From contig NC_049980.1 of assembly GCF_000003815.2 (NCBI RefSeq), forward strand, positions 20,807,609-20,871,608: a stretch of DNA of 64,000 nt, given 5' to 3'. This stretch comes from Branchiostoma floridae. Taxonomy: Eukaryota; Chordata; Leptocardii; Amphioxiformes; Branchiostomatidae. Below the pieces are notes generated by a model. It was not told where the DNA came from and made no database searches. It saw nothing but the letters and a program-made list of their open reading frames with translations. The position numbers were made by a program, and so were the translations under genes. Below are positions 1-10,528 of this stretch, one piece after another; positions within the stretch are counted from its first letter, which is position 1, and every line of letters begins with the position of its first letter.

Positions 1-803
1 CCTTGGTGCTGAACACCACTCACTTATCAACCCACCTGTCCTTGGTGCTGAACACCACTCACTTATCAACACCCCTGTACTTGGTGCTGAACACCACCCA
101 ATTATTAACACACCTGTCCTTGGTGCTGAACACCACTCACTTATTAACACACCTGTACTTGGTGCTGAACACCACCCAGTTATTAACACACCTGTACTTG
201 GTGCTGAACACCACCCACTTATTAACACACCTGTCCTTGGTGCTGAACACCCATTTATCAACCCACCTGTACTTGGTGCTGAACACCACCCACTTATCAA
301 CCCACCTGTCCTTGGTGCTGAACACCACCCAATTATTAACCCACCTGTCCTTGGTGCTGAACACCACTCACTTATTATCACACCTGTCCTTGGTGCTGAA
401 CACCACTCACTTATTAACACACCACAACTTGGTGCTGAACACCACCCAATTATTAACACACCTGTCCTTGGTGCTGAACACCACTCACTTATCAACACCC
501 CTGTACTTGGTGCTGAACACCACCCACTTATTAACACACCTGTCCTTTGTGCTGAACACCACTCACTAATTAACCCACCTGTACTTGGTGCTGAACACCA
601 CTCACTTATCAACCCACCTGTACTTGGTGCTGAACACCACCCACTTATTAAACCACCTGTCCTTGGTACTGAACACCCACCTATATACCCACCTGTCCTT
701 GGTGCTGAACACCACTCACTTATTAACACACCTGTCCTTGGTGCTAAGCACCACTCACTTATTTACCCACCTGTCCTTGGTGCTGAACACCACTCACTTG
801 TGC
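1..803. repeat. 39-bp minisatellite, 20 full units plus one partial; each unit carries an RE1-like motif
   Basis: Tandem repeat with 39-bp period. The motif CTGTCCTTGGTGCTGAA (or a variant) starts at 36, 75, 114, 153, 192, 231, 267, 306, 345, 384, 423, 462, 501, 540, 579, 618, 657, 693, 732 and 771. The spacing is 39 everywhere except two 36-bp steps (231 to 267, 657 to 693). The array begins in mid-unit at base 1, so it continues to the left of the window. Because 39 and 36 are multiples of three and the unit lacks stops in some frames, long open frames appear on both strands; they are artefacts. The reverse complement of the motif, TTCAGCACCAAGGACAG, matches the RE1/NRSE consensus TTYAGMRCCNNRGMSAG at every position. 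Perfect copies start at 36, 114, 231, 306, 345, 384, 462, 693 and 771. Seven copies carry GTACAG instead of GGACAG and four are otherwise altered. Confidence 0.95.
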
Positions 804-806
804 TAG

Positions 807-981
807 GGTCACATTTCCCAACCGTTTGCGGAAACGAAAAATTAAAAGTATATATCAATCAATGTCTACAAATTATACTCTTCAATAATCTTTGAGACAT
901 TTTGTGTTTCTTTGTTGTCTTTTATACTATACTTTTCGTTCCCCAAACTACCCGGTCGGCCCTCTATTTGGAAAAGGGACC
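807..981. mobile_element. MITE-like short element, copy A
   Basis: A 175-bp element starting GGTCACATTTCCCAACC and ending TTTGGAAAAGGGACC, so its ends are imperfect inverted repeats (reverse complement of the right end begins GGTCCCTTTTCC). The interior holds TTTTGTGTTTCTTTGTTGTC followed by a stretch close to CGTTCCCCAAACTACCCGG. The same order of words recurs at 55154-55339 and 56246-56432, which identifies a dispersed family. It has no coding capacity. It lies between the regular minisatellite and its diverged block, perhaps having inserted into the array. A clear target site duplication was not found, and the family name is unknown to me. Confidence 0.7.
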
Positions 982-1018
982 ATAGCATAACTAACCAATC
1001 TTTCTTTTTTAGTGATGA

Positions 1019-1266
1019 ACAAAATCCACTTACAAACACACATATCCTTGGTGCTGAACACTATTCACTTACAAACACATATGTCTTTATTGGTACCGAA
1101 CACCATTCACATACAAAACATACCTGTCCTTGGTGCTGAACACCATCCACATACAAACACACCTGCCCTTGATGCTGAATTCGAACACCATCTACCCCAA
1201 ACACAGATGTCCTTATTGGTGCTGTACACCATTCACTTACAAACATACCTGTCCTTGGTGCTGATT
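1019..1266. repeat. Diverged block of the same minisatellite
   Basis: Six further units of the left-edge minisatellite, with motif starts near 1042, 1081, 1124, 1163, 1207 and 1249 and spacings of 39 to 44 bases. The spacer between motifs has changed to a CACTTACAAACA-type sequence. The unit at 1124-1140 keeps a perfect RE1-like core. The others carry 1 to 4 changes, including three-base insertions at 1081 and 1207 (TTTATTGG and CCTTATTGG in place of CCTTGG). Confidence 0.85.
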
Positions 1267-4230
1267 TGGAACCATTTGTAAATTAAACGCTATTTTCTGC
1301 TTAACTTTAGAGCGCTTTGTGCACACTCGTATTGCTTTTATGTTTAGCTTCTCACAAAATGTGTGTATGGATTTTTGATGCCGCTGCATGCTACAAACTA
1401 ATAGAAGTCTTATTCTCTCGACTCTTACTGACCTCCCACCGTGACTTCTCTTAGTGAACATCTGAATCAACATCTTCATAGTTTTGTCGTCAGTGATGAG
1501 AAGTTGCCGGTTCCTTCCGGCCCAGTAACAGCAGCTCCATTAGCGTCAAGAAGAGAAGCCTTGGCAGCGGCCGGAATTACCGATTTCTGCGAGCCGAGTG
1601 TCAGGCGCGATGGCAGCGATAGAGGGATCTTGGAAGGTTTCTCGAGCGCGCGTCTAGATACCCTTCACATAAAGATGCCCGACAAACGTAACGGCGCGCT
1701 TAACATCTCAAGTAGCATTTGAATATAGGGAAGAACTCGCCTGCCCTTTGCATTTGAAGTACATTTGGCCAAGCATGCTAGAGATAGACAATGACATGCT
1801 ATTCTCTATTCAATTGAAAACGTCTGTTGATGTTTTATGGACATTAATTGTTTAGTGTGTGTAAGACAGAGAGGGTATACTTTAACGATGGACAATTCTG
1901 TTGTTATATGGCGGTACATCGTCGCATTTTGATTATCATCTTGCATGAAGTTGAAGGTCATTTTGTACATTACTTGTAATTCTGAGTCGCTGCGCCGGAG
2001 CGCCAGTGCTTTCATGTGGACGGAATACGTCAATAGGTTTTCCAACTTATTCGTTTTCGTTCAGGAGCCCAAATCAGTTGATGCTTTACGTCATGGCAAA
2101 CGGTGTAATTGGCTTTGGCTTCTTCGGCGGAACTTTTCCTTGTTTTTGGATGTCATCAGTGCAGAGGTCTACAGAGGACCCTGAACTACACCACACTGTT
2201 ACTGCAATGTGATTGGATGTGATGGCACAAATGCTTATAAAGATACAACGATATGAAGTGTACAGACAATCAATTGATGTCTACAGCATATCAGTACAGG
2301 AGCCAATGCGTTTTCAGTCCGGATGTATTTGGCATCTATTTCAATCTTGTAAGAGGAATCTTGATGGATCTGTCGCAGATGGTACCAATGACCCGGAGTC
2401 GATTTCTGCATGCCACCTTGCATATAATGTTCTTGTCATAATCACCCACGATGAGGAAACGAAGCCCGTTCGTCCTATACACACCCTTTAACGTTACCAA
2501 GGGGTACAAACGATGCTATAGCTAGAAAATGTAGACATTCTTCAGCTGTCTTTTGCTCGCATCGAAGACCTATAAACCCCTGCCGGCGTCTGGAGGAATG
2601 CTGTCAGTATACATGGAATTTCTCACAAATTTTAAGTATAAAAGTACAAAGGTGTTCATGGATTATTCTTTTATATCATTTGTGATGATGGTTTTGCAAG
2701 AAAAAGATTGATTCTCAAAATGTAAAATGTACATGTTTTGAAATAACGGGTCCACGGTGATCTCCGTACACCGTTCTATTTACCCCACCAGTGCCCATAG
2801 CTCGTCCGTTATGCTTTGTAGATTTTGCGGGAAGCGGATAATGCACGAGTCGGTATTGGCGGTTTAACCAGTGTGACTGGATTCATAGTACCGGCTCTCA
2901 TCCAAGGAATGCTTTCCGATCAGACGAATTTAATCACTAGATAAGAACTTCAATCCTCATACAAACAGAATCATCAGCAAGGGCTTGATGTCTATATTAA
3001 TTCCAATATCTTTCCCTACGGTCTGCACATCGAAGCTGGTTGTCCAAGCGGCAAAGTTGTTTAGCAGGTAAAGATCGCTGTTGTCAGTACGAAGACGCAC
3101 GCTGCATGAAAATGAAGGTGATTGATTTTTCTTTGCACGGGCACCCTCCCAAAATTGATGTGAATTCTGTGCAGCCTTATTACGAATTCTGCATGGCGAG
3201 GACTTGATCAGTGAAAACTGAGGCTGACATGAAGTTAAAACACCGCACGTTTTGTAGCTTTTATGATTTTACAACAGATGTTTCATGACAAAAGTGTTTT
3301 TCTAGCACTTAATGCTATCTTGTATTAAATGACCGCGCGCTGAGCTTTAGAGCTACTTTTTTTTATCATCAAAGGATCTCAAGCCTTCAGGTTTAACCCT
3401 CCAGCATGGCAGGTGATCTATTACGCCATGATCACGTGAGTGCAGACACCCCGTAGTCGTCCCTTCCCCATCTCGCCCCACACTGCGGGCCGGCCGGACG
3501 TGCGTGGCATGATTCAGAGAGGACTTCTGCTCGGAGTTTTTCTGTCGCGATGACAGAGACGTCATTAAAATGTATTGAGTGCGATGTCGACAAAACTGAT
3601 CAATACACTATTCTCGCTCAAAAGGAGTCGACTATATGTGTACACAACCAACTACATTATATAACGAAATGAAGAACGAAAACAACGTGTTACAAGAAGT
3701 GAAGCGATCAGGGGGAGAGTACCTCATTTACACATCATTATGTGTAATGTCATTTTTACGCGCTAGGTGACTCTTTTATGATGTCAAATTGATTGAAGTT
3801 GATGCTTTTCAACATTGATGAAAGGTGTGAATCTGGGGGATATTTCTTCGTATTCTTTAATTTATGTGACGTCTTATTAGAGTGAAGGAGGTAGGGTGAT
3901 TTCATGAACTGCTTTTTCTAAGTGCGCACGGTAGCGCTCTAACATATCCTTAAACAGATGAAGGGTAAAAAATTTCTTGGACGCACTGACACAGAGAAGG
4001 AAGATAGCCCATCCGCCTATCTAGCTCAATAGCGGTGATCACATCCCGTAATAGCCTTGCACATACGCGGTGCTGTGCTTGAAATTCACATGACGTTAGC
4101 TAGCTAAATCTTTCTCCAAGGTGATATTGAAAACTCCTCCGGCAATTTCACCCCGGCTCTTTGATAGCACACACTCCTGCGTTCAAGCGGAAATGAATAA
4201 TTGTCATTAAGTGGGTGGCATGCCGCAAGT
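1267..4230. other. Non-coding upstream sequence, nothing recognised
   Basis: No open frame here resembles a known protein. No RNA gene, repeat family or clear splice-site pair was seen by eye. The longest open frames are under 100 codons and look like chance. Confidence 0.5.
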
Positions 4231-4235
4231 ATGCG

Positions 4236-4762
4236 CTGACCAATCGCGTGGGGAGATTGTCTGTTTCCGCCGTTCTCATTGGTCGGCTGTCTCCTGCAGG
4301 CTCTCACCCGAAGTCAACAACCCAAATGGGCTTTATTAACGATATAATTTATGTTGGCCTCTGGCGCTGAAAGGAAAAATAGGTAACAAAAGCTTGGCCG
4401 CTCAAGTATAGGCTGTTCGCGATTCTCTCCGTCAGTGATTTGTTAGCGTTTGTTTGGCGCAACCCGTAGGAGAGTGGACGTCGTGTAGTAGCGAGGTCTT
4501 GTGTATGTAGTAGTGCCCTCTCCGTACTCACGCAGCTCGGTGGTGTTAGGTATTCCGAACAGACTGATTGGCATTCCTAATCCTCAGGGCTAGAGTGATC
4601 ACCTCGTGCTAAAATCCTGCCGTAACCTTGGTGCGCTCCAGGACTGACCCGGCACACCACCTCGCAGACGAGTGTCTTCACAAGTCGGCACGACTCGCAG
4701 GGCATTGCACCTGGCAACAGCTAGCTAGCTAACCCAACATTTCCCTCTGCACATACACACAG
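4236..4762 (+). promoter_or_regulatory. Candidate promoter plus non-coding first exon
   Basis: Inference only. A CCAAT box (4240-4244) and an inverted one (ATTGG, 4278-4282) lie about 170 bases before an E2F-like TTTGGCGC (4453-4460). About 300 bases further on comes a strong splice donor, CAG|GTAAGC, with the exon ending at 4762. The protein-coding part of the ZNF608/609 gene begins just after a splice acceptor at 14475, so at least one upstream non-coding exon must exist. This is the best-looking candidate together with the one ending at 10528. No transcript evidence is available. Confidence 0.25.
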
Positions 4763-5428
4763 GTAAGCCCGTCACATTCGTGTTTCTCATAACATTTTAG
4801 GATTAATATTTGCCCTTTATGCTTTTTAGTAGCTGATAACGGAGCGATGGAAGAGAGCTCTCCCAGATGTTGCCCGGGGTTTAATTGCCCGTGTTGAGGC
4901 TGGGAGGAGAATTATCCAAGCGCACGTCCCAAAGACCGGCGCGAGCTCGTTCGTCAGTGATAAACTAAACAGCCCTGACACCACAGGGCGGCGGCCGCCG
5001 TGCTGATTGGCCGTTAGCCCGGCTGCTGTTTGGTGTGGGGATATCGCTAAAGCTTGTCAGGAGGGACGGTTCGTGTGATATCATGGAAGATGGGGACAGA
5101 TGCCCAGTTTTTGCAACGTGATAGAGGAAACTTATTTCGTTTTATTATTGTTATGAACTACAATGCGGTGCTGTCCAAAAGTTGTTTACTTTCATATTCA
5201 AAATACGAATATAGACTATAGTCATGCAGCACATACAGGATCATACAAATGCTTGTACATTTATCATGTCTAACATATAGAACTGGGATGATGACAATGA
5301 TATTTAATTTATAAACCAAAACACACTAATTGATAACAGGAACCATAACAATGGTCACAGCTGACATTGCCGAGTTACCCAAACTTGATTTACCCTCTTT
5401 GTAACCCGTTTCACTCGATGTATTATTC
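4763..5428. other. Non-coding; GC-rich patch around 4870-5040
   Basis: No gene seen. The patch near 4985-5005 contains GGGCGGCGGCCGCCG followed by an ATTGGCC CCAAT-type word, so a promoter or enhancer function is possible but unsupported. Confidence 0.35.
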
Positions 5429-5571
5429 GACTAGCGCGTCCATTGTTGTCTAGGACTAGCACACCAATAATGTAACGACTAGCACACCCCGTGTTGTCGA
5501 GCGTGATGACTAGCACACCCAATGCTATAACGACTAGCACGCCCCGTGTTGTGGTATCCACTAGCACACAC
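5429..5571. repeat. Short tandem repeat, GACTAGCACACCC words
   Basis: The word GACTAGCACACCC or a close variant starts at 5429, 5454, 5477, 5508, 5532 and 5559. Spacings of 25, 23, 31, 24 and 27 resolve into about two and a half copies of a 55-bp higher unit: 5477 to 5531 is followed by a near copy containing CGACTAGCACGCCCCGTGTT. It is a small diverged minisatellite with no coding signal. Confidence 0.8.
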
Positions 5572-8500
5572 ACCAAAGATTGTTAAAAGCAACTTCACCT
5601 AGCGCACTCACAGTTCTAACGGCTCCAAACGCCAAAAGGTTGGACAAACGCCCGGTAATCGAGGTTAGATAAACATTTAATCAGTTTCACAAATAGAGTA
5701 AATAATTCATGACATCCTTAAGGACTAATCCCTACCTATCAATTAACACAACCCTTTCTCTCCCGCCTGTCAATAAGTCCTATTGCCGGGCTGGCACAGA
5801 GCGAGGTCCTATCTACGCATACAAGCGTGATGGCCGGTAAGAAAAACCGTGAGCATTCCAAACGCAAATATATGCTTCCCGACCGATCGTTGACTTCTAG
5901 AGTTTTGTTTGTTGACCTTGTTGTGCTAGATAGTCCATTGGCAGCCTGTCAGGTCTTACTGATATTCTTACACAGTATTCACGCGAGATAAGCCGCATAC
6001 GTTACATTCCCACTGTTTCCATCCGACACACCTGCAAAATAACTTCTGTGGTACTCCGTGACTCACTACTGTGTGGTATTTCCTCCGCCAATGCCAATGT
6101 CAAGTGGTAGAAGTTATTTGAATGTCTGACATAGCACTCCATCCCCTTTCCTCACCTAAAGCTTGCGGTTTTCCTTGCCGGTCGTTTTGGCCATGCTTCA
6201 TTCCAAAGAATTCGAAGACGATATAATATTTCATGTGATAGCTTTAAAAAGTCGTATCCTTGCGTAAAATGTCTTCTATGAAAAATAAAAAGCAGTTTTG
6301 AATAGCCCAGGTTCCATAATGCTCCTGATATTTTCTCCCAGGCATTTTTCGATCGATGTGGGTTTATGGACGCAGTCGCCTTCTCGTCGATCTTGTAAAG
6401 GATATCAGATACAGCGAGGCCGCTGATAACGGATGTAATGTTTGCCGCGCTTGTTAGCCGTGGCCACAAGGACACAGACTTGAGGCGGCAGCTTTGGGCT
6501 GGGTGTCCGGCAGCTCTGTACCAGTCAGATAACACGGCCTGCCGGGTAATGAAATCACCTGTTGGTTTGTGGAGACGCAATATACATTTAACCTTTCCGT
6601 ATTTACGACCTGTTGTAGGAGCACTGACATCTCTGCCAGTCCATTGGCTGAACACCAGAACTAGGAATTCGCCACGTCGACCGTTTCACTCGCCTGCTGA
6701 TAGTCACTTTGTGTAGCCGTATGTATTTACGACGTGAATGTCTAGGAGCGCTCATTCATTGAAATTCGTATCATCGGCGTTAGCACGTTTACATATTTTT
6801 TTGTTACTAGTATTGTCATCAAATCATTACCCTTATATATACTTTATGTTGGTTCCTGAAGATATAATCTTTTTGGGCATAAACAGGCAATATCATTCAT
6901 CTAACCATCATGTCACACCATGCATGGCCTGTGCTTTCCATTGTGGTCATATTTCTCCCCCTCTCTCTCCGGTAGCCCTCATATAAAACACAGGAAACAT
7001 GACAGCCCAAGTGACAGTTTTCTTTATTCAATGAAAATGCACTGTTGAAATGTTCTGTATTTGTACCACAATGATCACAAGATTGACTCATACCGGAAGT
7101 TTGGTCCCCTGCCAAACTTTTCCGCGCAAATCGTCAATCTAAAATCAGCCAGCGACAACATTCCAGATTTCACCTCCAAGCTTCCGTTATCTGGTGAGGT
7201 GACAGGATAAGCTGATCAAAATTTTGGACACGACCACCCCACCCCCCATATCACCCCTGATATAATATTTTCAGCACTCAATGTTATTGATTTTTACTCA
7301 CTTTGTTCATAAATCATGAGCGTCAATCTTTAACATTGATGTTTTTCTCCTCTACCACTGCACGGTTGATAACTGGTGGCAAGTCTTGCTTGATCCCCAC
7401 ACGTAAAGGTGTTCCAACGTCTGACATTCAGCCAAGACAGCAGAGGACGCGCAGACCTCCCTGGGGGCGTGTACAAAAGGGATGTAAAAGTCACTATTAC
7501 TTCTCAAGTCACGAAGGGCTGTCACACATGAAGAGTGCCTGTGGAAGGGATTTATCAAACAGCGTTCACTTTACACAGAAAAGGCAACGAACTCAGCTGG
7601 GTGAAATACTAATACTTGGTGAAGTAAAGACGCCGACGTCAAGATGTTTCCTTATATGTGATTGCCATTGTTGCCGGTTACTCGCAAATGTCATTCTGTA
7701 TAAGTAAAATGAATGAAATATAACTTTAAGTCAACCTCTGCTCTAGCACGAAAAGAATCCAATACTGGCAAACAAATCCATAGCTTCCATTCGTCAGCAA
7801 GTCGAGAAGAAACGCGAGCACCTGCAGCTGCAGGAAAAGTGGATAAACTCAGACAAATTATCTCCATCTCCTACTGTGTCTTATATTAATTAGATATCTA
7901 GTTTACAGACGGCATGTGAACTGCGACATTTTCCGTCTCTCGCTCTGTTGCTCCAGCCCGTTTTTCTGCAGACGACACTTTGGGTGACAGCCAGCCCTCT
8001 GACTGGTTAAGAGGAGGCCAGGCTCGTGATAACATGATGACCGCGAGAGCGTGTCTGTCGACACAAGGACAACGTTGCCAGAAAGTGACTACATTTTCTG
8101 GCTCTGATTGCCTGCACGGTTGGATGGTGTTGATGTCTCGCTTTCATGCCAAAACACGCCTGAAAGCGCGAGAGGCAAGAGCGACATCGCCCGCCATATT
8201 TCTTCTGCTATCGAGTTAAGACTGACGTGAGTGATCGTCTGCCCAAGGCAATAGGGTCAACCGAGAGGGGTGCGATCGATCTCATGACACCCAGGAGGGC
8301 TGTCCCATTATGAGGGGGAATAGATACAGTGAACGGTAGATGGCAGAGCTAAGTGTTCCAAGCAAAGTTGTCAGGTGGGATGGACTAAGAACGGGTGGGG
8401 GTGGGATGTCAGTGACATCAACGCAGGCCATTGCCGTCTAAGTTACTGTGAATCCAGTTGTCACCGCACCAGCGCGCCGTGTCATATACCCTAGAAAACG

Positions 8501-10440
8501 GCGGATATTCCTTTTTAAATGAGCTACACGAACATCCCCCGTCCATGAGCATTATTCTACAATCTAGACACTTTAGAATAATGCATACCTGTACGTATTC
8601 TTTGTCTTTAGTTCAATGGTAATACTGTTCTACATAAAAAGAAATTTATGATTTCGTCGTGTTCAGTGATAATCAGCGCGTTGTTAGATCACAAATGTTT
8701 TTTATTCAACATAGAATAAGACAAAGGCACAAAGTTACACTACACGTAAGTTATGGAACTTATTTTAACAGTGTCACTTATTCTAAATAACAAATACAAT
8801 ACAAATATAATGTCATCCAAATACAATGATTGAGCAAAGTTAACAACTAAGTCGTGTGCGCCAAACACCCCTTCCCACTCCAAGTACTGAGTAACCAAGT
8901 CATTAATATATGGAGTTAGTAACTTCTATATCTTTCTCCAATAGAGCTAGAAGCGCTGAGTGTCATGGATAAATGATTGCGTGAGTAACCTAATTTGGAG
9001 GTGGTCAGAAGGAATCTACCGGTTAGACCTTCTCGTCCCTGCCGACTGGTAAATACAAAGAGATTGTGGAAACGAGCCAAGCAGCGAAGACTTGGGTGTA
9101 GTCTTCTTATCATGCCCACTGTTTCTTCCCAATACGACCGGAAAAAATCATGTACGATTTTGTTTGACATACGGGAACCTCATTTGCATTATTAATGAGA
9201 TGATTATCCATGATTCTTTGGTGGTAAGTTATGAGAATGTCATAATTGTTTCATATGGACGTAATGTTAAAGTAATCATCACGACATGAAGATCCAAATT
9301 AGGGCATATTTGAAAATAATAACATATCTGTTGGCAACGGTATCTGATCGTGGAACACTTAATTTACAATCATCAAATGTCCCACCTAAACATGTGAAAA
9401 TGCTCAAGTTTACATTCAGAAAATTATTTGGAGATGTATTTGCATTTGAGTTCGCACATTCAGTGACGAACAGAACTGACATAGAGTGCTTCCATCATGA
9501 GGGGCAGTCGTCGTCTGATGGACACTCGAGAACTGTACGTGTTGTTTTGGGATCACTTTGCCTTATCCAACAGAAACCGGTCGGTTGTACTTGTCAGCAA
9601 CTCAGCATAATATGATATATCTACATGTATTAACCATTTCAACCGTTTTGATTTAAAATGTAGTCACATCACACGTCACACATATAGAATAGAAACTTAT
9701 TATTATTACCAATAACAGTGCTTACAAAGATATACAAATATTACACCTTAGTCAACTACATATCTTTTAATTTTGGCGACCATCAGCTCAGTTTTGATAC
9801 CATATAAGATCATTTCAGTTAGATGCTGTTTTCCCCACAGCTCTTCGTGAGGAAATGCCGATTGAATCGACCAATGATTTGTCTGGTACCATGGAAACAG
9901 TTGATTCATTTCCGTGTGCAAAACAAAGAGTCTACTGCCAACACTTGTTTTTATGTGCATTTTGAATTGAAAGACGAGTGAGTTGAGAAAATTCAATCCA
10001 CTTGTCGTTTATGGCTACAATTTAGGTTAATGTGATTCTTATAGTTTTATATAACCTCAAGTGAGCGTAAATTCGCTGTCCCTTCCTGCTATACAAAAGA
10101 TGTTTTAAGGATTCTCAATTCTAAAAAAAAAATGTGATAATGGGGAGAAAAGATCCTGATGCCTTAGCTTAATCAGATTAGTCATGAATGAAATCGTGTT
10201 ATAGAACAAAGTCTTCTGTGCCACCCACCTATATCATCTGCCATTGGAACGGCCCTTGCGTAGTCATTGGAGGAATGAAATTGTCTGAACTGCGGCCTGC
10301 CAGCCAGATGCGTGTGCAATTTTAGAGAAAATGATTGGATGAAATTGGCAGGTCCCTACGGCCAGAGTAGCCATTTTCACAGCAGGGTATCATAAGGTAT
10401 ATCTTCGCTGATCCCTTCGTCTGAACAATGTGTAATAAAA
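5572..10440. other. Non-coding sequence, nothing recognised
   Basis: No supported gene, RNA or named repeat. The open frame of 167 codons on the - strand at 6152-6655 shows no recognisable domain and is treated as chance. AT-rich patches occur around 8640-8830 and 9640-9760. Confidence 0.5.
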
Positions 10441-10450
10441 GTGTGCTCCC

Positions 10451-10528
10451 TGGCTATATACTGTCTCTGTGAGTAACACGCGTGCCAGAACGTCAATAAA
10501 GAATCAAATCCTACGCAGAAGAATACAG
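10451..10528 (+). promoter_or_regulatory. Candidate TATA-driven short non-coding exon
   Basis: Inference only. TATATA at 10455-10460 is followed within 75 bases by a consensus donor, CAG|GTGAGT, with the exon ending at 10528. This is the geometry of a short 5' untranslated exon. It is an alternative, or an additional promoter, to the candidate ending at 4762 for the ZNF608/609 gene. Confidence 0.2.

Noticed and set aside
3-806. Long open frames with LVLNTTHLSTHLS-type repeats on the + strand (and VFSTKYRWV-type on the - strand)
   Set aside because: They arise because the satellite period (39 or 36) is a multiple of three. There is no splice or start context and no domain, and the third unit type breaks the pattern. 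Treated as satellite DNA, not protein.
5429-5571. CRISPR-like spacing of a repeated word
   Set aside because: Repeats are short, variable and irregularly spaced, and the genome is clearly eukaryotic. It is a small minisatellite.
6152-6655. 167-codon open frame on the - strand
   Set aside because: No recognisable domain, no splice or promoter context, and overlapped by an opposite-strand frame. Likely chance.
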